From: Nemopilema nomurai
Taxonomy: Eukaryota; Cnidaria; Scyphozoa; Rhizostomeae; Rhizostomatidae
Length of the DNA stretch: 64,000 nt
Direction of reading: 5' to 3'
NCBI GenBank assembly: GCA_003864495.1
Contig: ML133433.1
Location: 1,251,618 to 1,315,617, forward strand
Made by a program: the position numbers and the translations under genes. This document shows, in pieces, positions 35,410 through 48,900 of the stretch. Each line of letters opens with the position of its first letter. Position 1 is the first letter of the stretch. The notes below the pieces were generated by a model. That model was not told the origin of the DNA. It did no database searches and saw only the letters and a program-made list of their open reading frames with translations.

Positions 35410-38190
35410 TTTAAATGTATATATTTACCACACTACTCTCTTCAGTCCTTCATTATATACCCTTTACATGACTAAGATATAAACTGGATGATCTTTTTCT
35501 AGTAGTTTCCTTGAATGTCCTAATGTCAAGTTCGCGTTTCTTTGGAGTCCCTTGCTAAAACCTCTTCTTGTTTAGCAATTCTCTAAGCTTTGCTGGTGCT
35601 ATGTTTTCTTCAAAAGAGAAGCGGCAAATGTCAATGCCTGTTCTAAAAGTCAGTGCTTTTCAAATGCATTACTGATACCAGGGGCCTAAATCTTTTTTAT
35701 TTTGAGGCACGAACGGTCTCTCTTGTTTTTAGGGCTGTATTTTCATTGGGTAGAAATTCATTAGCTATTGATGTAATTGTTATATCTATTTCAAGTGAAT
35801 GTAGAATTGGGTAAATAATATATTTTTCTATAACTGAAATTGTCATTTGAATACAATTTGCAATTGCATCGAAAGTCTTCGCTCTTGATGAATAAGAGGA
35901 ACGGCCTCTTTTGGATCTATAACTCTATCAATTTCCCTATGAACAATTGATTTTTCCTATTGAAACTTTTTTGCTGACTGTGTTGGTAGCATATCAACTC
36001 TTAATACTACAAGGCAAACCTGGAAGCATTTTATATGTTGCAGTTCTGCAATTTGAAGTCTACCAAACTGTTTACTCTGAGGTGTACCCCCTTTTGTTCT
36101 CAAGGCGAAGGCCGATTGCAATTACTTTTTTGGGAGAAGGAGACCATTAAATATTTATTGAATTACTTCTTTTCTATCAACACAATCATTAAATATTTTT
36201 TTTCTTTATCTTTTGTTAATGACTACTCATGGTTTAATTCGTTTATATACTGGTAATCACGTTAAGTTGTTGTTGAGTAGAAAAATTCGTACCAAAAATA
36301 AAGCGTGTTGAAGCTTTGGGATGGGGAATTGGTCAGGCATTCAGCTTTGATAATTTTGCTAAAAATAGGTTCTTGTAGTTACGATAACGAAAAACAAAGT
36401 CAGAAAGTAGTTTTCTGCTAAAAGTAGACCCATTTGCCTCTTGAAATTATTTCCTTCCTCTGCCACTTTCATTTGTCCCATAGACTGGCGAAACCCTGCA
36501 TTTTTAACACGTGATTTTTGAACTATCCAATCACAGCAGCTTGATGTGGTCTCTGGAAGGCCTTGCAAGCTGATGCTATTTTTGTGACGAAAATTAATCA
36601 TCACACCTGATCAACACAAAATACGTACACTAGCGTCTAGACATGGTTTCTTATACTATTGAGTCTTGTGAGTAGAATCGCCAGAATAAATCCAGAATCT
36701 CCTTAAATAACGAGCCACATTGATAATGGTAGCGGTTAGTCCCCTATAAATTCACGAAGCAAATACGCGCTTTATTTTTGGACAACCTGCACAGCATTCA
36801 TGTTTTATCTTTTTCATTACATGCCTATTTAAGTCTTTCTATACATTAATTACTTTTTATCATATGTCCACTTTACGTAGAATGCCGTTTTTCAACTTTT
36901 TCACTTTTACCTGTTCATGCCTATTTTTGTTTTTACTCTTTTTAATGCACCGTTTATTTGGGGTTTTCTTAATTCTTTGCACTTTTCATTTTGTAATGCA
37001 CAAAACACTGTTTTATTTTTGGCAAATGCTTATTCAATTGTATTTTAAGATAACATCGTTTTCAATTGCAATTATTGAATAAATCATCAAGTCTTTAACT
37101 GGAAATGTGTTTGTACTTTTTTGCAGGTTTCTCGAATAGCCTCCTTATTACATGTCTACTACTTGCCTTTGCTACTCTTAGTCCAGTGTCCGCATTTTTC
37201 TCACTTGCCGCGCATTGCATCGTGCTCCGAGTGCGTATAAATTGTTTCAGTCCCCCCTTCCCCTAGTATCTCTAGCTCAAAAGCAATTAACGGACCCGAA
37301 TTCTTCACGTCCACTCGCCAACCTCTTCTCGAGCCATGATATTGTACAGCAATATGAGGCCAAGCAGCATTGTAAACAGTGGCATGTTGCCGCGTCACCA
37401 GAATAATAGGCCAGGGTGGAAAACATTTACCTTGCAAGTTTACATGGAAACAAAATGTATGAAAGAATGTGTGTGAACAGAGAATGTTCTTTTTACATAT
37501 GTGAACAGAGACATAATGTAGAAACTTGAAATGCAAGGCATGAAAAAAGGAACGAAGGGAATCATGCTGATAATGTGATCCAGTGCTATCCTAGCAAGAA
37601 GCATTCCATCATCATGTCGTGCAATCAAGTTACCCATCCAGAACAGAGAACAATTCTATCACCACAGTCCACACAAACAATAATTGCAGCTCATGACAAC
37701 TTTGAAATTGTTTCTCTTTAGCCTACTGAGAAGCATCTTGAGTAAGCCTCATTCGCAAACAGATCCTCCCTCAAATCAACCATAGCGTTTGCTATTTGTT
37801 CAGATTTCTTTGTTTGTGAACACGGATCGCCCGTTTGTTTAGTTCCCGCCTTCGTTGATACGCGCGTCACGGATTCTGACCGCGCGTGACATTTGCTGCG
37901 TGCAACGTATAACCAGTTTCCATAGCCGATCAAGCACCAACGCAACAATGCGTAATTCATCGTCTGCGGTGCAGGTCGGGATCATTTTCCACCAAATTGA
38001 TTTAAGCAGAGGCAATGAACTTGTGTTCACAAGCAATTGACTTGTGATCCAACAGGTGTCAAGTCGATCAATCGTAGTCGCGAGTCCGTGTTGGTGAAGC
38101 AAAATAGGCCCATTTTATACTCCTTTACCGATTAGGTTTTTAGTGAGATTTAGATTCAGATACAGCGATCATAGCCTTGTGAGCGAACGC
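35410..38190. other. Intergenic, no supported gene
   Basis: T-rich stretches (36780-37060) and short ORFs without signatures, including a 111-codon minus-strand ORF at 37201-37536. Part of 37850-38190 is GC-richer and probably is promoter/5' UTR of the PEBP gene. Confidence 0.45.
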
Positions 38191-38200
38191 GAAACGGAGG

Positions 38201-38827
38201 ATGCTTCGCGTACTATGCTTATCAGTAGCTATCATCTGTATGGTTGATGTTTGCGTTCAAAAACATGGCGGCTTGCACAAGAAGAGCTTTCATCATCACC
38301 GCAAATCAAAGACGGAAGGCGCAGCCGCGCGATCACAGATATCGAAAATGGGTTGGGATGATCTTTGTACGCGCGCACAGTTTCTCCCCATTTCGTATCC
38401 TTACAACGACATAACTTCGTGTTTTGAAACGTTCCCACTGAATAGCTTGGCGGAGCGGCCTAAAGTTGACCTACAGAAGCTGGGGAAATTGACTGATAAA
38501 AATGTGACCCTGGTTATGGTGGATCCGGATGCTCCTTCCAACAAAAACCCGAGCTGTCGAAGTTGGCTACACTGGATCGTTACTGGAGCAAGTACAAAGT
38601 TACCGGACATTATGACCGCGAGAGAAATCGTTAAATATCAGCCGCCGTCACCTCCATCCGGCTCTGGCAAGCATCGGTACTATTTCCTGCTGTATGAACA
38701 GAATGACAAAACTGTGGTCATCAAGGATCCGGATGACAGATGCAAGTTCGATGTCGATGCATTTGCATCCGAAAATGATCTCGATGGCCCAATAGCGATA
38801 TCAATGGTTCGGACCGAGAGACCTTAG
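38201..38827 (+). CDS. Secreted phosphatidylethanolamine-binding protein (PEBP/RKIP family)
   Basis: An intronless 208-aa ORF. A signal peptide occupies residues 1-18. A basic, His-rich linker follows (about 21-37, with a run of four His/basic residues), and then the PEBP domain (about 60-205). PEBP signature residues: MVDPDAPS (106-113) and LHW (123-125) of the anion-binding pocket, and GKHRYYFLLYEQ (156-167). The C-terminal helix FDVDAFASENDLDGP is typical. There is one N-glycosylation site (NVT, about 101). PEBPs bind phospholipid head groups or phosphorylated ligands; cytosolic RKIP restrains Raf, but secreted members act outside the cell and their roles are varied. Lack of introns suggests origin by retroposition or intron loss. 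The His/Lys linker between signal peptide and domain is not a usual family part. Confidence 0.92.
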   Translation: MLRVLCLSVAIICMVDVCVQKHGGLHKKSFHHHRKSKTEGAAARSQISKMGWDDLCTRAQFLPISYPYNDITSCFETFPLNSLAERPKVDLQKLGKLTDKNVTLVMVDPDAPSNKNPSCRSWLHWIVTGASTKLPDIMTAREIVKYQPPSPPSGSGKHRYYFLLYEQNDKTVVIKDPDDRCKFDVDAFASENDLDGPIAISMVRTERP

Positions 38828-41800
38828 ACTGCCGGAACAATCTCTCCTGACGGTCGGATTCAAATCGTTGCAAAATTTTGACCAAGCAGAGCACTGTTTG
38901 AGTTTCGTATCGATAGAGAGCTTCCAGGAGCAGATGAGTAATGAAATATCATGCTCCATTTCAGTAGAGAATGTGACCATCCCTGACCCAAAACTATTCT
39001 TTCAAGAGAGTGAGGAAAGCTAGCTATGTTTAACACCAGTTTCCACTCGTAAATATTATAACTCAGTCTAATAACTGATTCTTCAATTTGCTGATATCGA
39101 GATTGTTTGTAAACCTTTCTATCTAAGAAATTTCCTGGCGGCGATTTACTACGAACCAATTTTCATACAATATTTTACAATATCTGTCAGCATCTTAAAG
39201 ATGCTTGACCGATGGAACAATTCACTAGATTGAATCACACCGTACAGATGGTTTTGAGTCCTTTTTTGCCATGTTTGGACGCAAACTTCCGAAATCAAAT
39301 CACAAAAGCCACTCCTATTGGCTGAAATACAGCTACAGGCACCGATAACCTTGCAAAACATGGAAATGTTTTCTGCCAGCGACTTAACCGCGAAAGTCCC
39401 TGCAGAAGCATCGTCGATACTTCTTGGTGTTAAATCATACGGTGTTCTAATGCATGCTTATCGGTTGCACAGTTCCTTTCTATCCTGAACTTCGTACAAC
39501 AAATTCTTTTAAGGGTGATTCAATGGCTTTGGTGCATTTCCGGTACCCATGAAGCTATCATCATCTTTGCAAGAATCACCCGTCTTTTCCTAGGTGCCAC
39601 AAGTTTGATCGATTTAGTTTATTTCTGCTTTCTGAAACACACTGCTGTTCAGTGGGAGTGATAGTCCACCAAGCTCTTGCTTTTAAAGATTTTGATTAGC
39701 TAGCATCTGTGCCGCAGAACATCTCAAAGTTACCAACCAGATTATCTTGGAAAGAAAAGTAGTTGGGTTGTAAGACTGGTATGCGTAAAATCTTCACTAG
39801 AACAGAAGTGTACTGAAAGACAGATACCGGAGAAAAGTTTTGTTCCTTTGAGAGTGGGCTAACTGTTATTTGCAGCCAGTGTTATTGATGCAGGTCTCTA
39901 TTTCTGGATTGGTCTTGGCAACTGTTGTTAATGTTGTCGAAGATTAAAGGGAATTGAAGTGTATTTAAATGGCTCCGAGCCAGCAAGCTCGAACTGTCAA
40001 TCAAACATCAACCAATCTCAAGTATCCATTTACCATTTTACGTGCTCACTTCCACTGTAGATTTCACGCGATATGCCTTTGAATCTACTTCACGTGCACA
40101 GTTACAATGTGACTACACTGCGCAGGCCATGTACTGTCTATTTTTAGAAAGTGCTTGACCTATGCTTCTATTCCCTTCAAGATGGTCAAGCCAGGCCAAA
40201 GATTTGTAGTCTTGAACGTACATACCAGCAACTGTTGTTTAAAAAGAGAAATATGCAAGTTATATACAAGAATTGGGCTTTCAACGTTTTGTTTGCTAAC
40301 ACAAGTGCAATTCTAATGATAATTTTAATACATACATCTCACTTTAAAAACCATTGAACGGGTCCTCTTTTGTTTTGAAGCTAGATTTTGGACTCAATTT
40401 GTGAACTTTCCAAATGCTAAATAATCCAGATCCATGCATATCGAAGTTGACTGTAATCTTGGTCATTACAAATAAGCAGACTACTGTGGTATTGCTGGCC
40501 TCATTGATGTATCTCATGATCACTTCAATCAAAATACCCATCTCCACAGACAGTATACATTTAAAGGATTCTACCTTTTGGTGTCAGACAATTAAAGGTA
40601 ATCATCAGGCCTCACATCATACAATGATAATGGGATCAATCTGTTTTTCAAGTAGCAATATAAATAAGCTACTTTATCTGACTTTCAATAAGTGAATTTT
40701 CAGCAATTTTTCACAAAACAGGCCTCAGCACAACACATTCTGGACAAAGCATGACAGAATCTTGCCATTTCTGACCTAATGCAATGATAAAGATTACCTT
40801 AAATTTTCAAAGTAAACATTCAACACATTTGTTGCACAACAACATAAGCATGTTTGCATGTTACATGAATCATATTATGTTGAACCTTTTTGTCCTTAAT
40901 ATTTTTTAATATTTCCTGTTATAATGTTCACCACTGTGATACATCCATGTTTTGCAAAAAATTACCCCACTGACTTTCACTTCCCTTCACTCTTTCACTG
41001 TAAAAATATCATATATTTGTCTGAAAAATCTTAAAGTTCCAGTATAGATATGACCAAATCCTTCGAAAAAGAATTTTGATAAATGAACTTCCTTACTTGT
41101 GTAAACACTTCATCACATTTGTACATATGAAAATAGCTATACTTGCCAACAGAGGCAATAGTAAAGGAACCTTCTTTCCAATCTATGATTATTAAGATAA
41201 AGTGATAAAGACATCTTCTATTACAAGCTGTATTTCTGACAAGGCACAGAATCTGTTCATTTGCATACCATTGCAAATACAAGAAAAAGGCTTTTGGCTA
41301 CCATCCAGTCATCATGGCATTTTGTAATTCTAAAAAAACAATTTGTTTGTTCTTGGATTTCTTCTAAAGTTTCCATTGATTAGACTTATCTGTGACAATG
41401 TGAAGGAATTTTTATCAACACTGACACATTCATCTTTCATCAAAAAGGAATTTTGAGAAAATCTGTGATCTGTCTTCAGGCACAAATAGTGTCTCCATTC
41501 AGCTTTATGAATTCCAGTTAGTTGTGGCTGAAAATGATCACTTGCTGTTATTCCACTTTATAAGTTTTGTTGACAGCTTCAAAAATTGTTCTTGTACATC
41601 CTTTCATTATATCATTTCCTTCCTCTTGCTTCAATTTAATGCTGTATTCTGTGAATCAATGTTGTTTTACTTTATCAGAAGTCATGCGTACCAATTCATC
41701 TTTATTGACAGAACTATAGCAATAGACAAGCCATTTTTGTGCTCTTCTCATACAGCATCTTCTCCTCTCACACGAGGTTAAAACTGAAGTTTGCTTCTTG

Positions 41801-42960
41801 AAAATGTTTCTTTGTTTTCCTTCTTTAAAACTTAATGACATTTGCATTTAGTATTTATAAAACTCTAGTTAAAAATTTGAAAATGAATCATAGCTAAGTT
41901 GATAAATTATCATTGCTTCTTACCCATAGAATAAAATATAAATGTAAGAACTACAAAATCAAGATACACTCTTCTAGCTATTTTCTATACCACAGCGAAC
42001 CAGAATGTTTTGAAAGTGAGAGTTGTGCAAATGCTTAGAACCTTTTCCTCTCCTTAATATTTAAAGAAAGGATTGTAAACACACAACATTTGAAAAAGTG
42101 GAGTAAGAAAGAGAAAACTTCCTTGCGAAAATTAAGTTAAAAAATTGTGCAGACAATCTCACAAGAAATAGCATGATCTCACAACACTAAAAACAGAGGA
42201 GAAGAAATTAAATCTACATCTTTGCCTTGGAGAGCCAGTTGAAAGTGTATGTAGGAGAATGTAAGTGACATCATAATGTAATCATCATTATATTTGGACC
42301 TGAAAAAGAATTAAAAACTCTGACAACAAAAGTGCTTCTCCCCAACTTATGGAGCTCTTGTCATCAATGTTACGCAAACAATAGTCTGGACTTGCTTGTC
42401 AAATCCCGCGCGGTTAGTAAAGTTATAGAAATACAAAGACCTGGCGTCAAGTTGGGACAACCGTCAAACTGTACAATTATATCAAGTATTCCTGGTATAG
42501 GAACCACTTCTGAATAAGAGAAACGTCCAGTAACATCGTTAGGCCGATCAACACGACATCGTCAACTCTTCCTATCACGTCAAAATAGGCCTGGTATTTG
42601 AAAAGTGCATCTTGGGAGCAAATACTTCATCATGTGACAAATTGCAACCAATTGCAAATACGAATTAAATAAAGTTATCACATGGTGCAAAATGGCCAAT
42701 CAGCTTTGGAATGTTACCTTTGGAGTGTAGATCATACAACGTCTGACTTTCCTCTCGAGTTTGGAGCTATAACAGTCATATGGTGAAAATTAGCGAAGGG
42801 TAAATAAGCTGAAGGGCTGTCACGGGAAAATCCTTGTCCTTCGAAAAGGGACATTTTGCCGGCATTGGTGGATTTTCCCGCCAAATTTGAAAGAGTTACC
42901 AGTTTGCACTCACTCGGAGACCAGCAACTTTGGGGACAACGTGGGAAGATAGGCCAAATT
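38828..42960. other. Intergenic, no supported gene
   Basis: AT-rich. Scattered short ORFs (for example 40414-40695 and 41031-41282) without signatures. A minus-strand stretch near 42360-42520 begins with an acceptor-like TTTCTCTTATTCAG and stays open for about 47 codons, but matches no family I know. The last 150 bp are the MORC2 promoter. Confidence 0.45.
42823..42891 (+). promoter_or_regulatory. E2F site and CHR-like element in the MORC2 promoter
   Basis: TTTTCCCGCC (42873-42882) is an E2F consensus, followed four bases on by TTTGAA (42886-42891), the CHR element. This CDE/CHR-like pairing is known from cell-cycle promoters bound by the DREAM complex. An 11-bp inverted repeat CGGGAAAATCC / GGATTTTCCCG (42823-42833 and 42870-42880) provides a second, opposite E2F-like half. 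It lies about 80 bp before the MORC2 ATG. Function is inferred. Confidence 0.45.
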
Positions 42961-42967
42961 CACAGAG

Positions 42968-45900
42968 ATGTCTTCCAACTACTCAGAATTATGTCGCGCA
43001 CAGTTAACTTACGAATATCTACACACTAACAGGTAAGATAAACAGAGACCCCCACTGACCAACTGCTTGGAAAAGTTCTGGACTAGGCGTTCAAAATTAT
43101 TGCTTTTTTAACAAGCAACTCCTCATCTTCACTTGCCTATCATGGTAGCCAAACCAGCCATGCGGTGCGGCAAGCTTTTGTGTTAGGATTAGGGAAGATA
43201 GCCACAAAGGGACTCTCATTGAACACTGGTGCAAATTGTTATGCACGAATGAGCACAAAAATCATGTTGGTACCCAGGAAAACCAAAATCATGTTTTGAT
43301 AGTGCGTGGCAAATCTTGAAGGCATTATCATGAATCAATACTGAACCCTGAATTTATTGCCCTAAATACTTTTGCAGCTGTGTTTATGTAAAGTTATTGC
43401 AATTAAGTCTCTATATTTCCCTTCAAGTTGGGCAAATAGATACATAATTTTGATTAAAAATATTTTGAAAGAGTGGTGGGCTCATGATGTACTCACAAGT
43501 TGCTGAAATACCACAGAGGGGGAAATGGTTTATCTGTAGAGCAGGACAGTTGTATCAATTTAGATGCCATTATTGTGAAATTTTGAATCAAGTATTTTCT
43601 AAGCTTTTTTTAAACTAAGGTGATGGTTTTGGGCTATGGTAGATGTATGATGCATTGTTGCCTAATAACCAGTTTGGATGGAATGAAAGAGTGGTATTAA
43701 GCTAATTATACCAAATATCCTACTTTATTGCCCTGAATGCTGGGAGGATTGCTTTAAGGGGTTTCATCCAAACCTATCGTGACAAAAGTCAAATCATACT
43801 TGGGGTCGAGTTATTTCATATTCCTGTCTCTACAGATTGCATTAAATTGATTTAAAAACAAATTTCTGATTTAAAGAAGTATAATATTCTGTAAATGATT
43901 TTAAATAGCAGAAGATTGCTTGCCAGGTTTTTTTGCATCCATGACAAATCAAGAGAGATTTAATCCAAATCAAACATGGAAGAAAATCTATTTAAGTCAA
44001 TTTGATATTCAGCAACTCAACAAGCTCAAAAATTTCCTGAATTACCTTCTCAGCACAACTCATGAGTTCCTGTTTGGTGCACTTGCAGAGCTTGTGGATA
44101 ATTCAAGGTAAAACAAGGATTATTTCTTATACAGTTGTACCTTTAGCATGATGTTTTGCCATAAAGGCTCTAGTACTTCTTTCTTTGGCTTTTTTGCTAC
44201 TTCTTGTCTTTAAACTAAACAAGATCTTTGCCAATTCAACTACCTTAGGGATGCTGGGGCTACAAAGATGCACATTTATACTGGTATGTAGCAATTATTT
44301 TTGAAGTTCTAATTACTGTTCAAGTTTGTATAAATATTATTCTCTTTCCATGCGCTGGATCTTTGATGCAAAAAGGACAAAATTCTTAGATGCATGGTTT
44401 GAATTCATTTTCCAGTTCTGACTGCAGTATTTTTCTGGACATTATGGTAAGCATGGACAAGAAAGTCAGAGGAATCTTTTTCAAGGCCTTTTCATCCCTA
44501 TTAGCTGGCCTAAAAATATTTTCATCACCTTGGATTAGTCAATATCTCAAGAATTGAGCAGTAGTTATTGAAAGGCACAAGGTGCACCACAGCAATGGCA
44601 GATACAATGAAGAGTTTTTGTAACAGAGCCATCATTTTGTTCCAAAGCCAAAGTGTTCCTGATTCATTGAAAGATCAGTTCAGTGAAGTGTTGCATTTTG
44701 AATCTGTAGCTGCCTGAAAGTTCATAGGAAATTCAGTTAAAAACACTTATCATACATATATTTGGTCTGACTGGATATATTGGAAGTTGCCCAAAGAAGA
44801 CTCGAAGCTGGTCACTTTAGCTGGAGAGTTGGTGTATAAATCAAAACCATAGATAGTTTCCTGTTTTTTGATTGTTAGTCAAATGGTAGATGGACATATT
44901 GGTATAACTATACATTACTATCACAGTTGGTATTGATATACATAAGCCACTGTTAGAGGATTCATGTTTATGTCAGGACAATTCAGACAGCCTTTTACCT
45001 GAAGACAATTACCTTTACAAATATTTCATACATAATTCAAAAGAGAGGAAATGAACTGTTCTCTTCAATCCATCATATGATTGAGCCTGGTTTCAAGCCA
45101 TTGTTTTGAGCTGAACATATGTGGAAGTTTCAACCCCAGTATTGATGTGTTTTTGCCACGTCAGTTCTGAATCTAGAGATCAATCAAGATGCCAATAATT
45201 AACACGGACAAGACAAGAAAGAGCATTTTGTTGAATGTAGAAAGTGAACAATTTGTGACACAGAATGAGCTATAACCAAGTGGCAAGAGAAATATTAGAC
45301 ATGGTGTAAAGTTACAGAAAGTTTTATTATGAGTGCGTGCTTAGAGGCTGAAAAAGATCTAAATTTTGCCGAATTAGTGTATACCACACTAGCAGAACTT
45401 TTGCTAGGAAGAGACTGGAGCAAATGATTCTTGGACCAGACAACTTTGATGCATATACTGTTTTGCTTTGTCAGCAGTATAATGTGACCCACAGAGAGGG
45501 CCACTTACTGGAACATGTATTAAGAGAGACATACCAGCAGATAATTTAAGTGCTGCTAGCTACGGTTTATGTCAAGGTCGTGTAATCAGAGAAAGCAGTG
45601 CTCCTATGTTCCTGAACATGAAGACAAAAATCCAATGCAATAATGAATATTGCTGAAGCTCTTGGTGCATGCAATGCCAAACACTGGTATATCTGATGAA
45701 AAGCTTTTTAAGAAGCACAGCTGTTTTATCGAAAGAGGCAAATAATGGCCATTCCACAACGAATGCCATTTGCATCATTTGACCTAAATGCACATCCCAC
45801 GCTTGCATTTCGCCAATTTGGTTCAACGAGATTTTGATCCACAATTGTGAATGCGTCTTAATCCTCTCCCTCTTTGCTGTCACTTTGTTTGGGAAATTTA

Positions 45901-48900
45901 TACTGTCAAAAGAATAGCTAAGAGCCAGACACAGAAACTAAACTTCTAACTCTCAGTGTCTAGTTCTGCTGAATATGCTCGACTTTCAAGCAATGTTTTT
46001 AATGCTTCTGTAACGGAACTGGGTTCTTTGGTAGCGTGGAGGAAGATGACATGCTCAGACCCGAAGGTCTAAGCCAAGTAACAAACGGGCTTAGCCTATA
46101 GATCAATGTATCTTCAATCAATTTCAAACAAGACTGACCTAATGGTCGCAAGACACACTGAGTATATCACTGAATATAATTGAAGATGACAATCAACAGT
46201 AATACGTCACTCTACAACAATGAACGGATCACTATAACGGAAACGACACATTGACATAAGACAATACACACTTGTTAACAAGACTAAGATCAATCACAGA
46301 CACTGCACGCAACATAACTAATTAACAAGACCCTATCACGTTACACTTCTCCTGTGTACTGGCTTGCTCGTAGCATCCTTTAATTTTTCAAAGTATCGTT
46401 GCGCAGGAATATCAGTATAAGAATAGGTGAATCTGATCGAAAACAGTAGCGTTCCCGTCTACCAGCAGAGACACAAAAGGCAACAAGTGCCGCACTGAAG
46501 TCACGAATCCAGCGACATGTGATGGAGCTTTTCGCCGTCGAAACCCGGTATCCGCTCAGAGCAATCGTTGCTCGTTAAAAAGTCATTGGGAGTAAATGCT
46601 TCTTTCTTTGAACAGAAAAGGCGGCAGATTTCCGTGGGATTGATTAGAGTTTCCGGTTCTGGAACACGGTTGTTTTTGGATTGCATTTGAGAGCCACTTT
46701 GCAGGCTAAAGGTCATCTTCTTTGGTCAAGGTGTTCTGTTATCTAGTAATTTGATGAGGCTCCAATCAAGTCAGCTTTTTAAAGACGCAAGAATCATTTT
46801 GCTCATAATCCAACCGACTTTCTCACCAAACAACTGCTTTCAAATGCTCCAATAGACCAGAAACCAAAGGATTTTGCAAGAGGAAAAGAAAGCAAGCTCT
46901 GTTCATATGATATGCTGTTTTCCTGGACATGATTTACACCTGAGCTCAATAGTCTTTTGAAAGCAGTCTCTTCTGAAATGTTCTCCATGAAGGAATCCTT
47001 CCGTAATCGATGAGACTGCGGTATTCTCAATGGCAAAAACTAAATCCGCTTATGACTACCTTAGCCTCAGTGATGTCTCGACGAAGATATAGAGACTCGA
47101 ACTCACGACCCCTGACTTTGTACGCCAAGTGCTCAGCTCGGGTCGGTTATTTTTCCGCACTCTCCATAATTCTTCGTAAGAAATTCTGTTGTCTATGACA
47201 CAATCACTTTTCTTGGAATGCCGTCTGTCTTCAGAGTCTCAAGATTTCTTCAGCCTGGAAGCGCTTTTTTCGTTAAACACAGTACCATAGACATAACAGA
47301 GGCTTTGAGATATGACTGTATAAGGGAGAATATTCGCGGATAAATGCCCAAATACCCTTACACATTGGTGGACTTACGGCAAACTTACACCGTTTACTTT
47401 ATTGATAAACCCCGCTTTCCTCTACTGCCTTCATCGGCATCCATGCTCGAGCACTTTGCTAGGCACTTGGCATCCATGCTCGATAGCAGCGTTAGAAACC
47501 TCTGTGCAAATGTGAACAATTTTTTGCCACCACGAGAAACATGACACATGTTTCCAACAGATCTGACGAAGCTATCCTGCGCCTGCTTCATCCTGTAAAA
47601 TTGCTCATGCCTTTGGTTTTCTTGCTTTTCTCAGTGCCAGACAAGCGCTACCGCGGAGGATTTCTGTTAAATTTTCTCGATGATGGTTGCGGAATGGATC
47701 CAGGTTGGTGTCAAATTTCTAAAGCATCTGTTTTATTATTTTCGCGTAGATAAATGTAATGGCACTTCTCGAAGGCCTGATCCTATAAAGACTAATTCCC
47801 ATAATTTTCAATCTACAAATAACGCGCGCAATGAAATCATAAGCGACGCAGGCAATCTGGTTTCCGTGACGCAGCCGTAACAACTACAGCGAGCTGTCAG
47901 CGAACATAAGACTCATACGAAGGACATAGAAGCAAGACATGCATACCAAGTTGTGCATCCTTGGTTTTTCAGCTTTTCAAGTGCGTCTTTAGTTATAGCC
48001 AAAATTTCCAGTCACAATGTTACATGAACTTCTGCATTTCCAGATATCGTCAAGCTCCAGCCTTTTCTTTGGAATTGAAAGTATTAAGTTTGTGGGGAAA
48101 TGATTACTCAACGTACAGGGAAAATGATCGAACTCTGAAATTTGATACAAATTACGAACATTTGATAAAAAAGCCCGGAATTTACTACCAAGACAAACTA
48201 GAATACCCAATAGATTCCCTAAAAACGTTTCTAAAATAGAAGTCGATAAGTTAGGGCACTTTTCACAGAAAAATTTCCCTCCGGAATGGTCTTCATTCCA
48301 GGCAAAAGGGCATTCGCTTTTCTAATATTTCCGAAAAATTTACAGAATAAGCTTACTCAAATCTGAATCGGGAAGCGAATTTTTTTCTTGATGTGTGATT
48401 GTGTGGGCATTTCAATCATGGCTAGTCGGTGTACCGTGAAAGGGATTCCTTTCCAACCCATATTCATACGAATAAACTTGCAATTTATGTTCTTTGTTCA
48501 GTTTTAAGAGTTATACTCTGAGAAAATACTCGTTTCTTTGTCAGTAGGTTAGGCTGTTTATCCAAGGGAGAACGTTTTCAGTTTTGAATATACTCTTCGT
48601 TGGAAGAAATTTTTGCTCCAGGGGTTAAAAAGCATTGGCTTACCAACACGCATCCCTATGTTCATTTTCAGTGGAGTTATCTCAAGTCATACAGTTTGGT
48701 AGGTCCATGAAGCGGAACTCGGGGTCCAATCAGATTGGCCAATACGGAAACGGACTGAAATCGTGAGTTTTCTGTTTACACAGAGCCCACAAATCATCTT
48801 TACCTTTATTTAAACAAGGTCTTGTTTGTCATAACGTACTCAAAGCTGAGAAGACAGTGCAGAAAGTGTTCTACACCTGATGATCAAAGTGAACGTTAAA

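Noticed and set aside
37201..37536. 111-codon minus-strand ORF
   Set aside because: No signature; intergenic, possibly an old repeat, but no second copy seen in the window.
42332..42534. Possible minus-strand exon sharing the MORC2 promoter
   Set aside because: An acceptor-like site and an open frame of about 47 codons exist, but no partner exon or family could be found.
43920..43990. Alternative MORC2 start at the Met at 43941
   Set aside because: The exon at 42968-43032 supplies the conserved N terminus and joins in phase to 44054; the 43941 frame reads through intron sequence.
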